Shown here piece after piece: positions 8,580 through 17,274 of a stretch of DNA of 64,000 bases. The DNA lies in assembly GCF_000024725.1 (NCBI RefSeq), contig NC_013960.1:1448261-1512260 (forward strand). Direction: 5' to 3'. The position numbers and the translations under genes are program-made. The stretch is from Nitrosococcus halophilus Nc 4. Its GTDB lineage: Bacteria > Pseudomonadota > Gammaproteobacteria > Nitrosococcales > Nitrosococcaceae. The notes under the pieces were generated by a model that was given only the letters and a program-made list of their open reading frames with translations, was not told the DNA's origin and did not search any database. Position 1 is the stretch's first letter; each line of letters opens with the position of its first letter.

Positions 8580-9041
8580 ATGAGTAGCGAAAATATTGAT
8601 ACCGAGGCGGTTATCGCCAAGCTTAATCAAATCCTGGAGATGGAGCTGGCGGGAGTGGTGCGTTATACCCATTACTCGTTCATGGTTTTTGGCTATAGCC
8701 GGATACCTATTGTCTCTTGGTTACGCAAAGAAGCGGATGAAGGCCTTGCCCATGCTCATGAAGCGGGGGAAATGATTACCCATCTTGGCGGCCACCCTTC
8801 CTTGGGGATTGGCCCCTTGTTGGAGACCCACAATCATGATATTGGGGCTATTTTGAGAGAATCCCTAGAGCATGAAAAGGCTACCCTCAAGGTCTATTTT
8901 GAATTGTTGGATTTGGTAAAAGATCGCTCGGTTTTTCTTGAAGAATATGCACGGCGATTGATTTCAGAGGAGGAGATCCATCAAGGTGAGATCAATAAGA
9001 TGTTGCGAAAGCCTGGAGAGGTAGGCGTGTTTTCTCCCTAG
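8580..9041 (+). CDS. Ferritin-like/bacterioferritin family protein
   Basis: A 153-residue four-helix ferritin-like protein. Di-iron ligand motifs are visible in each helix: 'EMELAGVVRYTHYS', 'EADEGLAHAHEAGE', 'EHEKATLKVYFELL' and 'EEEIHQGEINKML'. ATG 8580 has GAGG six nt upstream and is preferred to earlier in-frame codons. The length is typical of bacterioferritin. There is no obvious heme-ligand methionine at the usual position, so it may be a non-heme member. A role in iron storage or peroxide handling is inferred from the family. Confidence 0.8.
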   Translation: MSSENIDTEAVIAKLNQILEMELAGVVRYTHYSFMVFGYSRIPIVSWLRKEADEGLAHAHEAGEMITHLGGHPSLGIGPLLETHNHDIGAILRESLEHEKATLKVYFELLDLVKDRSVFLEEYARRLISEEEIHQGEINKMLRKPGEVGVFSP

Positions 9042-9089
9042 CCCCTCAACACGCTTCAAAATTTTAATTTGAGTTAAGGACACACGTAC

Positions 9090-10097
9090 TTGTCGGTTGT
9101 CGATACCTTGGATCGTCCTTTACGGGATTTGCGGGTCTCTGTGACTGACCGCTGTAACTTTCGATGTCCTTATTGCATGCCCAAGGAAATCTATGGGCGG
9201 AAGTGGGCTTTTCTGCCCCGCAATGAGCTATTAACTTTTGAGGAAATAAGTCGCCTGGTGCGGATCTTTGTCACTCTTGGCGTTGAGAAAGTCCGGCTCA
9301 CAGGGGGTGAACCCTTGCTTCGCCAAGATTTGGAGCAATTGGTCCGGATGTTGGCGTCCATAGAGGCGCTGCAAGACCTGACACTAACCACCAATGGTTC
9401 CCTGCTGGCTTCTAGAGCAGAGAGGCTTAAGGAGGCGGGTCTGAAGCGAGTGACGGTAAGCCTGGATTCCCTGGATGAAACCACTTTTATGGCCATGAAT
9501 GACGTTAAATTTCCTCTGGCCCAGGTATTGGAGGGGATTGAGGCGGCCACCAAAGCCGGGCTAATGCCAATCAAAATCAATATGGTCGTCAAACGTGGCG
9601 TGAATAATCAGGACATAGTGCCCATGGCCCGCTATTTTCGGCATAGTGGTCATATTGTCCGTTTTATTGAATACATGGATGTGGGCCACACTAATGATTG
9701 GTGCTGGGAAGAGGTTGTCTCGGCCCAAGAGATGATTGACCAAATCGCTGCCCACTGGCCCCTAGAACGGATCGCTTCCCATTATCCTGGAGAGGTGGCC
9801 ACCCGTTACCGCTATGGTGATGGGGGGGGAGAAATTGGGATCATCGCCTCGGTGACCCAGCCCTTTTGCCGGGGTTGTACCCGGGCCCGGCTTGCTGCCG
9901 ATGGCCAGCTCTATACCTGCTTGTTTGGGAACCGGGGCCATGATCTGCGGCGGCTCCTGCGCAGTGATTGTTCCGATGCTGATATTGCAGCTTTCCTCAA
10001 GCTCATCTGGTGGCGCCGCAATGACCGCTATTCAGAGTTACGCAGCGCGGAAACAGTTGCTTTCGATAAGGTCGAAATGTCACGCATTGGGGGCTGA
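9090..10097 (+). CDS. moaA: GTP 3',8-cyclase MoaA (molybdenum cofactor biosynthesis)
   Basis: A 335-residue radical-SAM enzyme that starts molybdopterin synthesis by converting GTP to 3',8-cyclo-GTP. Seen: N-terminal 'LRVSVTDRCNFRCPYCMP' (CxxxCxxC cluster), 'VRLTGGEPLLR', the second cluster in 'QPFCRGCTRARLAADGQLYTC', and the C-terminal Gly-Gly tail. The start is most likely TTG 9090 with AAGGA nine nt upstream. No other moa gene is close by, so it appears as a single gene. Confidence 0.92.
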   Translation: MSVVDTLDRPLRDLRVSVTDRCNFRCPYCMPKEIYGRKWAFLPRNELLTFEEISRLVRIFVTLGVEKVRLTGGEPLLRQDLEQLVRMLASIEALQDLTLTTNGSLLASRAERLKEAGLKRVTVSLDSLDETTFMAMNDVKFPLAQVLEGIEAATKAGLMPIKINMVVKRGVNNQDIVPMARYFRHSGHIVRFIEYMDVGHTNDWCWEEVVSAQEMIDQIAAHWPLERIASHYPGEVATRYRYGDGGGEIGIIASVTQPFCRGCTRARLAADGQLYTCLFGNRGHDLRRLLRSDCSDADIAAFLKLIWWRRNDRYSELRSAETVAFDKVEMSRIGG

Positions 10098-10403
10098 GCG
10101 CCCCCGGTCTCTGTTTTAACTCTGCCCCCAATTCGAGGCTGCCCGCGCTATAGCAGGGGCTACCCCCTAATTTTACGGCTTTCCTGAACTATATTTACAG
10201 AAAGAGATTGACCAATGTTAGCCGATTCGTGGGGCCGATGCTGATTGCCTAAGAAGCTGCTGGAAAACCTTGCTTGCAGCGAAGGGCAAGTCAAGCTTGA
10301 AAAATAGTTCCACCATTAAGCACTTAATTTTTGGTGGGTACGGCGCTAACACGCCTTAACCCACTTAACTAAATGGGAACTGTTATAAAAAGCGAGGAAG
10401 CTC
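10098..10403. other. Gene-free spacer with a solo repeat end
   Basis: About 305 bp without a gene. TAAGAAGCTGCTGGAAAACC near 10250-10269 is close to the terminal inverted repeat of the MITE-like element at 47265-47467 (AGAAGCTGTTGGAAAA), and the following GCAGCGAAGGG also resembles that element. It looks like a solo or decayed end. A GTGGGTACGGCG/CGCCTTAACCCAC imperfect palindrome lies near 10335-10364. Confidence 0.4.
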
Positions 10404-13400
10404 ATGATTTCTGGTATTGAATTACCCTCCCCAAGCTCGCCGCGGGCTGCTGTCAGCGCGGCCTATCTCGCCGATGAAACCGTCTGGATTCGGTCCCTAT
10501 TGCGTGAGGCGGAGTTGGACCAGGAGGCCAGTGAGCGAGTGGAGCAGCGGGCAAGCCGATGGGTGCAGTTAGTGCGCGAGAGGCGTCATCGCCATGGGGG
10601 ATTAGATGCTTTTCTCCATGAGTATGATCTCTCCAGTGAGGAAGGGGTGGTGCTCATGTGCTTGGCCGAGGCCCTATTGCGGATCCCCGATGATGAGAAT
10701 GCGGACCGGCTTATCCATGACAAACTCACCAAGGGCGAGTGGGATAAGCACCTTGGACATAGCCATTCACTCTTTGTCAATGCCTCTACCTGGGGGTTGA
10801 TGCTGACGGGGCGATGGGTGCGTTTGGAAACCCACTTGCTTGATGATGGTGGGGGCGTTCTTAAACGGTTGGTGAAGCGCGGGGGGGAATCCTTAGTGCG
10901 GTTAGCCCTCCGGCAAGCCATGCGCATTATTAGTGGCCAATTCATTATGGCGCCTACCATTGAGGAAGCCCTGACGCAGCGCCGGAGGAATGAACGCTAC
11001 TCCTTTGATATGCTGGGTGAAGTCGCCCTCACTCAAGCCCGTGTTGAGCAATATTATCATGCCTATCGGCATGGGATTGCCGCCCTAACCCAGGTAGGGC
11101 AAGGCCAACAGGAGCGAGAGTCGGTAGGAATCTCCGTTAAGCTTTCGGCGCTACATCCCCGTTACACTTTTTCTCAACGAAAAAGGGTGCAAGCGGAGCT
11201 GGTTCCTCGGGTGTTGTCGTTAGCCCGTGAAGCTTTTGCTGCCAACGTCGGCTTAACCCTGGATGCGGAGGAGAGCGATCGTTTGGAGTTGATGCTAGAT
11301 GTCTTTGAAGCCGTATTCCGCGATCCCGCCCTAAAGAAATGGGAAGGTTTCGGCCTGGCGCTACAAGCCTACCAAAAGCGGGCCGTACCAGTCTTAGAGT
11401 ATTTGCTGGATCTCGCCCGAAAGGAAGGTCGGCGTATTCCAGTGCGCTTGGTCAAAGGCGCTTACTGGGATACGGAGATCAAGCGCGCCCAGGAACAGGG
11501 ATTACCAGGCTACCCGGTTTTTACCCGGAAGGCCAATACGGATGTCTCTTTCCTTGCCCTGGCCCGCCGATTGCTCAATGCTCGCGATGCCTTATACCCT
11601 CAATTGGCCTCCCATAATGCCCACACCGTGGCTTGGGTGTTGGAGGTGGCGGGGGAGCAGGAGGGTTTCGAATTTCAGCGGTTACATGGGATGGGAGAAC
11701 TCCTGTATAGTGCTTTGCGAGAACAAGGAATTAAGGTTCCCTGCCGAGTCTATGCCCCCGTGGGAGGTTATAAAGACCTTTTGCCTTATCTGGTGCGTCG
11801 GCTGCTGGAAAATGGCGCCAACACTTCTTTCGTCAACCGGATTGAGGATGAAAAAGTGCCCCTCGAGCAGATGGTGGCCGACCCGGCTAAGTACGTTCGT
11901 ACCCTGTCTTCTAAGCCCCACCCCCGGATCCCCTTACCGCCCAATCTTTATGGAAGAGACCGGCGTAATTCTTTGGGGATTAATCTGAATGATCCCACCA
12001 CTTTGGATCGCTTAATGGCTGAACTTGACTCTGCTATGGGGCGGCAAAGGCAAGCGTCGCCTATCGTCAGTGGCGAGGCGAGAGAGGGGAATGGGCGAGT
12101 GGTGCGAGATCCCAGTAATCGGCAGCGAGTGGTGGGAACGGTGGTTGAAGCCGGTCAAGAAGCTATTGCTGAAGCTTTGGCTGAAGCCGCCTCCGTCGCC
12201 CCCGGCTGGGATGCTACCTCCGCCCTGGGGCGGGCCGAGTGCCTGGAACATGCGGCTGATTTATTTGAAGAGCGCCAAGTTGAACTGATGGCCTTGTGTA
12301 TTCGCGAAGGGGGAAGGAGTATTCCCGACTCCCTCTCTGAAGTGCGAGAGGCGGTGGATGCTTGTCGTTATTATGCCGCTGAAGCCCGTCGGCACTTTGC
12401 TATGCCCAAGAGATTACCAGGGCCCACGGGTGAGCGCAATGAGTTGGCTCTTCATGGGCGCGGGGTGTTTGTTTGTATCAGTCCTTGGAATTTTCCTCTG
12501 GCCATTTTCACCGGCCAAGTGGCGGCTGCGTTGGCGGCGGGAAATGCAGTGATTGCCAAACCTGCTGAGCAGACCCCCTTAATCGCAGGGTTGGTGATCC
12601 AATGGTTACATGAGGCGGGTGTTCCATCCCGGGTTTTACATCTCCTGCCAGGGGAAGGTCCGGCCGTGGGTCAGGCTTTAGTGGCCGATCCCCGGGTTAG
12701 TGGCGTTGCCTTTACCGGTTCAACCGAAACCGCTCATGCCATTAACCGGATATTGGCCGAGCGTGAGGGGCCCATGGTGCCGCTCATTGCCGAGACCGGC
12801 GGCCAGAATGCCATGATCGTGGACAGCTCCGCCTTGCCGGAACAGGTGGTAGTGGATGTCATGAGTTCAGCCTTTAATAGCGCCGGTCAACGTTGTTCGG
12901 CATTGCGGGTACTGTTTCTCCAGGAAGAAGTGGCCGAGCCTATATTGGAAATGCTTATGGGCGCCATGGAGGAACTTAGAATGGGTGATCCGGGGCGGAT
13001 TGAGACCGATATAGGCCCTCTCATTGATGAGGAGGCCAAAGCCCGCCTCGAAGCCCACTGCCAACGAATGGACCGGGAAGCGCGCTTGCTTTACCGATTA
13101 TCCTTACCTGAAGACGCTCAAGAGAGTTGTTATTTTGCGCCCCGGATCTATGAACTGGAGAGTTTGGCACAACTGACTTATGAGGTTTTTGGCCCTATCT
13201 TGCATGTTATCCGCTATTCATCCCAGCAGCTCAATGAAGTGATTGATGCCATCAACCGGACGGGATATGGCTTAACCCTGGGAATTCATAGCCGCGTGGA
13301 TGAAACGGTCCGTTATATCCAGAACCGGGCTCAAGTGGGCAACGTTTATGTCAATCGCAACATGATCGGTGCTGTAGTCGGCGTGCAACCCTTTGGGGGG

Positions 13401-13532
13401 GAGGGGCTTTCAGGGACGGGACCTAAGGCCGGTGGCCCCCATTATCTATTGCGTTTTGCCACTGAGCGCTCGACAAGTATCAATACGGCGGCGGTGGGAG
13501 GCAATACCGATCTCATGTCCCTGCGGGAGTAA
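10404..13532 (+). CDS. putA: Bifunctional proline dehydrogenase / P5C dehydrogenase
   Basis: A 1042-residue PutA that oxidises proline to glutamate through P5C with substrate channelling. The proline dehydrogenase barrel occupies about residues 130-450 ('VRLVKGAYWDTEIKRAQ', 'LASHNAHTVAWVLE', 'LLPYLVRRLLENGANTSFV'). The aldehyde dehydrogenase half covers about 530-1020 ('ISPWNFPLAIFTGQVAAAL', 'GVAFTGSTETA', 'IAETGGQNAMIV', catalytic Cys in 'NSAGQRCSALRVLF'). It starts directly with the enzymatic arm region, and its length is that of PutA proteins without the N-terminal ribbon-helix-helix DNA-binding domain, so it should not autoregulate. GAGGAAG precedes the start. Confidence 0.95.
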   Translation: MISGIELPSPSSPRAAVSAAYLADETVWIRSLLREAELDQEASERVEQRASRWVQLVRERRHRHGGLDAFLHEYDLSSEEGVVLMCLAEALLRIPDDENADRLIHDKLTKGEWDKHLGHSHSLFVNASTWGLMLTGRWVRLETHLLDDGGGVLKRLVKRGGESLVRLALRQAMRIISGQFIMAPTIEEALTQRRRNERYSFDMLGEVALTQARVEQYYHAYRHGIAALTQVGQGQQERESVGISVKLSALHPRYTFSQRKRVQAELVPRVLSLAREAFAANVGLTLDAEESDRLELMLDVFEAVFRDPALKKWEGFGLALQAYQKRAVPVLEYLLDLARKEGRRIPVRLVKGAYWDTEIKRAQEQGLPGYPVFTRKANTDVSFLALARRLLNARDALYPQLASHNAHTVAWVLEVAGEQEGFEFQRLHGMGELLYSALREQGIKVPCRVYAPVGGYKDLLPYLVRRLLENGANTSFVNRIEDEKVPLEQMVADPAKYVRTLSSKPHPRIPLPPNLYGRDRRNSLGINLNDPTTLDRLMAELDSAMGRQRQASPIVSGEAREGNGRVVRDPSNRQRVVGTVVEAGQEAIAEALAEAASVAPGWDATSALGRAECLEHAADLFEERQVELMALCIREGGRSIPDSLSEVREAVDACRYYAAEARRHFAMPKRLPGPTGERNELALHGRGVFVCISPWNFPLAIFTGQVAAALAAGNAVIAKPAEQTPLIAGLVIQWLHEAGVPSRVLHLLPGEGPAVGQALVADPRVSGVAFTGSTETAHAINRILAEREGPMVPLIAETGGQNAMIVDSSALPEQVVVDVMSSAFNSAGQRCSALRVLFLQEEVAEPILEMLMGAMEELRMGDPGRIETDIGPLIDEEAKARLEAHCQRMDREARLLYRLSLPEDAQESCYFAPRIYELESLAQLTYEVFGPILHVIRYSSQQLNEVIDAINRTGYGLTLGIHSRVDETVRYIQNRAQVGNVYVNRNMIGAVVGVQPFGGEGLSGTGPKAGGPHYLLRFATERSTSINTAAVGGNTDLMSLRE

Positions 13533-13552
13533 TAGGGGGTTGATTGAGCCGA

Positions 13553-13999
13553 TTATTCACCCGGCAGCCTGACAATAGTGAGCCAGAAGTTATCGATGCT
13601 CCTCACAATCTGAATAAACTCGTCTAGCTCCACTGGTTTGGTGACATAACAATTGGCGTGCAGATCATAGCTTTTTAAAATGTCTTCTTCATCTCGGGAA
13701 GTGGTGAGGACCACCACTGGAATCCGTTTGAGGACAGGATCCTGCTTGATCTCTTGGAGGACTTCGCGACCGTCCTTTTTCGGTAAGTTCAAATCCAGCA
13801 GAATGAGATCCGGGCGAGGTACATCGGCATATTGACCTTCTTGGTGTAAAAACTCCATTGCCGCAACCCCATCTTCCACTACGTGGAGCTGGTTCTGCAC
13901 TTTGGCTTCTTTGAGGGCTTCCTGGGTTAATCGCACATCGCCGGGGTTATCTTCCACCAATAAAATTTCGATATCTTGTCGGTTCGTGGATACTCTCAT
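13553..13999 (-). CDS. Single-domain response regulator (Rcp1-like receiver)
   Basis: A 148-residue stand-alone receiver domain. Acidic pocket '[16 protein letters not shown]' , phosphoacceptor Asp in '[15 protein letters not shown]', Thr in '[12 protein letters not shown]', and Lys in '[12 protein letters not shown]' are all visible. The 'LVEDNPGD' form and 'Y.TKPVEL..F' tail are typical of receivers that pair with PAS/phytochrome-type kinases. It lies nine nt downstream of the sensor kinase at 14009-15109, its presumed partner. There is no output domain. Confidence 0.88.
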   Translation of the reverse strand: MRVSTNRQDIEILLVEDNPGDVRLTQEALKEAKVQNQLHVVEDGVAAMEFLHQEGQYADVPRPDLILLDLNLPKKDGREVLQEIKQDPVLKRIPVVVLTTSRDEEDILKSYDLHANCYVTKPVELDEFIQIVRSIDNFWLTIVRLPGE

Positions 14000-14008
14000 T
14001 GATGGCGG

Positions 14009-15109
14009 CTATTCCTCTTTTGCTGGTAACGGCAGGGTGAAAAAAAAGGTGGTGCCTTCGTCCGGCTTAGATTCTAGCCAGATTTGTCCTCCATGGCGTT
14101 CCACAATTTTTTTGCAAATGGAAAGACCAATCCCCGTGCCGGGATATTCTTTTTTGGTATGCAGACGCTGAAAAAGTAGAAAGATCCGCTCGGCGTATTG
14201 GGGTTCAATCCCAATCCCGTTATCGGCTACGGAAAAAATAACTTGGTCTCCTTCTTCTTTTGCGTTGATATGGATTTTTGGTGTCTCTTCCCCCCGAAAT
14301 TTTAAAGCATTACTGATGAGATTTTGAAACAGCTGTACTAATTGGGCCCTATCCGCGATTAAGACTGGCAAAGGGTCAACAGTGAGATGGGCATGGGTTT
14401 CTTCAATTACAAATCTGAGGCTCTCCAGGACTTGTTGGATGATCTGGTTACCGTCTGTCGTGGTGAAGGGCTTTCCCTTGGTGCCTACTCGGGAATAGGC
14501 CAGCAAATCATTGATAAGCGCTTGCATTCGAGTGGCCCCATCCACCATGAACTCAATGAATTCATCGGCATCTGAGTCCAGTTGGCCTCGATAGCGTCGC
14601 GCCAGCAGTTGGGCATAGCTGCTCACCATCCGCAGGGGCTCCTGGAGATCATGGGACGCCACATAGGCAAATTGCTCTAGTTCGGTATTTGAGCGAGTCA
14701 GTTCCTGGGTTTGCCGTTCTAGGGCCTTTTGTATCTCTTTGCGTTCGGTAATATCCCGGATAGCGCTGGTAATTAAGAGGTTGCCCTCGATTTCCATAGG
14801 GCTCAGGCTGATCTCAGCAGAAAATAGGCTCCCATCCTTGCGTACCGCATGGAGTTCCCGGCCCTCACCCATGGGGCGGGTACGGGGGTGTTGGTAATAT
14901 TCCTGGCGGTATTGTCCGTGGCCAGGGCGGTGTTGCTCAGGCACTAGGATCTCAATGGGTTGGCCAATGAGTTCAGCCCGTGAATAGCCCAGCATTTGTT
15001 CCGCCATAGCATTCACGAGCACGATGCGACCGTACTGGTCGGAGATCACCATCGCATCAGGAGCCGCATCCAGTAACTGGCGAAAAGGGATCTGGACTTC
15101 CGCTATCAT
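14009..15109 (-). CDS. PAS-domain sensor histidine kinase, start region abutted by a TnpB fragment
   Basis: A 366-residue kinase: PAS domain at about residues 8-125, phosphoacceptor 'YVASHDLQEPLRMVSSY' near 150, and a HATPase domain with N-box 'QLFQNLISNALKF', 'VADNGIGI' and 'GTGIGLSICKKIVERHGG'. The start at 15109 lacks a convincing ribosome-binding site, and the sequence immediately upstream on this strand is the reverse complement of a TnpB gene fragment. The original promoter, and possibly an N-terminal part, may have been lost. The receiver gene at 13553-13999 follows. Confidence 0.85.
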   Translation of the reverse strand: MIAEVQIPFRQLLDAAPDAMVISDQYGRIVLVNAMAEQMLGYSRAELIGQPIEILVPEQHRPGHGQYRQEYYQHPRTRPMGEGRELHAVRKDGSLFSAEISLSPMEIEGNLLITSAIRDITERKEIQKALERQTQELTRSNTELEQFAYVASHDLQEPLRMVSSYAQLLARRYRGQLDSDADEFIEFMVDGATRMQALINDLLAYSRVGTKGKPFTTTDGNQIIQQVLESLRFVIEETHAHLTVDPLPVLIADRAQLVQLFQNLISNALKFRGEETPKIHINAKEEGDQVIFSVADNGIGIEPQYAERIFLLFQRLHTKKEYPGTGIGLSICKKIVERHGGQIWLESKPDEGTTFFFTLPLPAKEE

Positions 15110-15519
15110 TTCATGTCAATCACGAGGCGAGCAAGGCGATTGTGGTCGAAGCATTGGAACAGGGGGCTTCGACCCTTGCCATGGAAGAGTTGACCCATAT
15201 CCGCCAGCGGATAAAAGCCGGTAAGCGTATGCGTTCCCGCCTGCACCGATGGGCCTGGCGCGAGTTGCAGACCTTTATCGAGTACAAGGCCGAGGCGGCG
15301 GGTATCCGAGTGATCTACGTTAACCCGACCTACAGTTCCAAGACCTGCTCGGTCTGTGGTTGCCTGGGTGCTCGCGTTAAACATAAATTCTCCTGTTCGT
15401 GTGGTCACGTTGCGCACGCCGACTGGAATGCCACTCGAAATCTTGCAGCGTTGGCGAAGTCTATCGGCATCGCCAGGTCGGAGGTAGCGCCGGCTCATGT
15501 GGCAGTGGCTCGCCGCTGA
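15109..15519 (+). pseudogene. tnpB: IS200/IS605 TnpB C-terminal fragment
   Basis: The frame open from about 15109 encodes only the last ~135 residues of a TnpB-family protein, beginning 'FHVNHEASKAIV'. It contains 'LAMEELTHIR' with the catalytic RuvC-II glutamate, the zinc-finger pair 'CSVCGCLGAR'/'CSCGHVAHADWNATRN' and the final RuvC aspartate. The N-terminal two thirds, including RuvC-I, are absent, so it is inactive. A hairpin typical of the IS605 right end (AAGCCCCTTCCTTTAGGGAG) follows at about 15525-15547. The fragment lies between the kinase start and the rpoS stop. Confidence 0.85.
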
Positions 15520-15524
15520 CCATA

Positions 15525-15549
15525 AAGCCCCTTCCTTTAGGGAGGGGAT
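15525..15549 (+). mobile_element. IS605-type right-end hairpin
   Basis: CCCCTTCCTTTAGGGAGGGG forms a short stem with a few central mismatches directly after the TnpB fragment, as expected of the subterminal hairpin of IS200/IS605 elements. It ends within a few bases of the rpoS stop codon (15553-15555, minus strand). Confidence 0.6.
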
Positions 15550-15552
15550 TCG

Positions 15553-16488
15553 TTACATTGCCATTGTGCAGTTATCTTCTTTTGAGGACTCGCTTTCAAC
15601 AATTGCACGCAGTCGCTTGATAGCGGTTTGTTGAATCTGTCGTACCCGCTCGCGAGTAATCCCAATAGTTTGACCCACTTCTTCTAGAGTCGTCGCTTCA
15701 TATCCATCTAATCCGTAACGGCGTTTAAGGACTTCCTGTTGGCGATCGGTAAGCTGCGATAGCTGATGATTAATAGTGATATTTTTATCGAAAATTTCCC
15801 ATAAAATGGCCGGGTTGTTCCTTTCATCCGGAAGTAAATCGGCAAGACAATCTTCATTGTCCTCGCTTAGGGGGTCATTGAGTGAAGTCTCCGGAATCTG
15901 GAAACTCAGATAGCGCTGGATTTTCTCCAGGGGTTCGTTAAGTGCTTTGGCAATTTCCTCCAAGCGCGGCTCGGTGTTGTGGGTTTGGCCCAGTCGCTTT
16001 GCTTCCCGTTGATAGCGGCGGATGGTCTTTAAAACATGAACGGGAATTCGAACGGTTCGTACTTGATTCATCAGGGCCCGTTCTATGGCTTGTTCTATCC
16101 ACCAACTGGCATAAGTGGAGAACCGAAAACCAAGCTCGGGATCAAATTTTTCCACGGCGTGAATCAGCCCAAGATTGCCTTCTTCAATCAGATCCATCAA
16201 AGGTAGGCCCCGGTTAACATGACGGGTCGCCATTTTTATGACCATGCGCAAGTTACTTTCAATCATGCGGTCACGGGCTTTGCGATCCCCCTGTTGGGCC
16301 AATCGCGCATAATGTTTTTCTTCTTCGGCGCTTAATAGGGGGGCTTTGCCGGCATCTCGCATATAAAGATTTTCTAGAGTCAATCCAGGCTCTAAGGTGG
16401 GGTCAGCGCTATTTTCGATCTCTTCATGATCTACCAAGGTGGCCGGGGAGTTTGCCGATTGGGAAGAGGGAATTTTTTCGTTCACCAT
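15553..16488 (-). CDS. rpoS: RNA polymerase sigma factor RpoS
   Basis: A 311-residue group 2 sigma-70 factor. Region 1.2 begins 'LTLENLYMRDAGKAPLLSAEEE', region 2 has 'DLIEEGNLGLIHAVEKFDPELGFRFSTYASWW' split over the usual helices, region 3 'TIRRYQREAKRLGQ', and region 4.2 'LEEVGQTIGITRERVRQIQ'. Length and the 'DPTLEP'-like leader fit RpoS, the general stress sigma factor. The C-terminal tail ends within a few bases of the IS605 right-end hairpin, so its last residues may have been altered by the insertion. The two-component genes on either side are on the same strand. Confidence 0.9.
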   Translation of the reverse strand: MVNEKIPSSQSANSPATLVDHEEIENSADPTLEPGLTLENLYMRDAGKAPLLSAEEEKHYARLAQQGDRKARDRMIESNLRMVIKMATRHVNRGLPLMDLIEEGNLGLIHAVEKFDPELGFRFSTYASWWIEQAIERALMNQVRTVRIPVHVLKTIRRYQREAKRLGQTHNTEPRLEEIAKALNEPLEKIQRYLSFQIPETSLNDPLSEDNEDCLADLLPDERNNPAILWEIFDKNITINHQLSQLTDRQQEVLKRRYGLDGYEATTLEEVGQTIGITRERVRQIQQTAIKRLRAIVESESSKEDNCTMAM

Positions 16489-16665
16489 AGCTGCTGTTCT
16501 CTCTCATTATTGGCCTATTTCGCAGCCATTTTATAAGGGCAAATCCTAGCGCTGACTATCCGTAGTTCTACGGATAAGGTGATGAAGAGTGAGCTAACAT
16601 TAAATATAACTATTTGACTTAAGTGGTATATTGTTTTGTTTATCCCAACCTGGTGCAAACGGGGG

Positions 16666-17274
16666 TTAAGATCTTTCTAAGATGGCTAAACGGATCAGAT
16701 CGGCTAAGGATTTTGCTTTGAGCTTCTCCATGACTTTGGCCCGATGAGCCTCGACGGTTCGGATACTAATGCTCAGTTCAGCGGCAATATGTTTGTTCAT
16801 TTTGCCCTCTGCCAACAGCTCGAAGACTTGTCGCTCTCGTTTAGTTAAAGACTCAAGCTGGGTTAAAAATTCCCTCTGGGGATCTTGGAACTGTCCCTGG
16901 TGATTCCCCTCGGATAAAGCTTTATGGATCCGGTCTAACAAAGCTTGGGCGCGAAAAGGTTTTTCGATGAAATCTTCAGCCCCCGATTTCATCGCTTGAA
17001 CTGCCATGGGGACATCGGCATGGCCGGTGATCATAATGACAGGGAGGTGAATCCCCCGTTGCGGCAACAGCTCTTGCAGCTCGAATCCATCCATACCCGG
17101 CATCCGCACATCGAGCAAAATACATCCCGTGAATGGGGATTCCTCGCTCTCAAGGAACGCCTGGGCAGAGGCATAGGTCTTTACATTAAAACCTTCTCCC
17201 TTTAAAAGTAAAGCTAATGATTTACGCATTGCATCGTCGTCATCCACGATGTATATCGTGTTTTCAGGTAGCAT
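16666..17274 (-). CDS. FixJ-type response regulator
   Basis: A 202-residue two-domain regulator. Receiver motifs 'IYIVDDDDAMRKSL', phospho-Asp in 'CILLDVRMPGMDGFE', 'VIMITGHADVPMAVQAM' and 'DFIEKPF' are of the FixJ/TodT type, followed by a LuxR-type helix-turn-helix 'LTKRERQVFELLAEGKMNKH' with 'RTVEAHRAKVMEKL'. ATG 17274 is chosen because the FixJ domain starts right after it; a longer in-frame opening runs back into the kinase gene. Its start overlaps the end of the kinase gene by 11 nt, which makes a coupled pair. Confidence 0.9.
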   Translation of the reverse strand: MLPENTIYIVDDDDAMRKSLALLLKGEGFNVKTYASAQAFLESEESPFTGCILLDVRMPGMDGFELQELLPQRGIHLPVIMITGHADVPMAVQAMKSGAEDFIEKPFRAQALLDRIHKALSEGNHQGQFQDPQREFLTQLESLTKRERQVFELLAEGKMNKHIAAELSISIRTVEAHRAKVMEKLKAKSLADLIRLAILERS

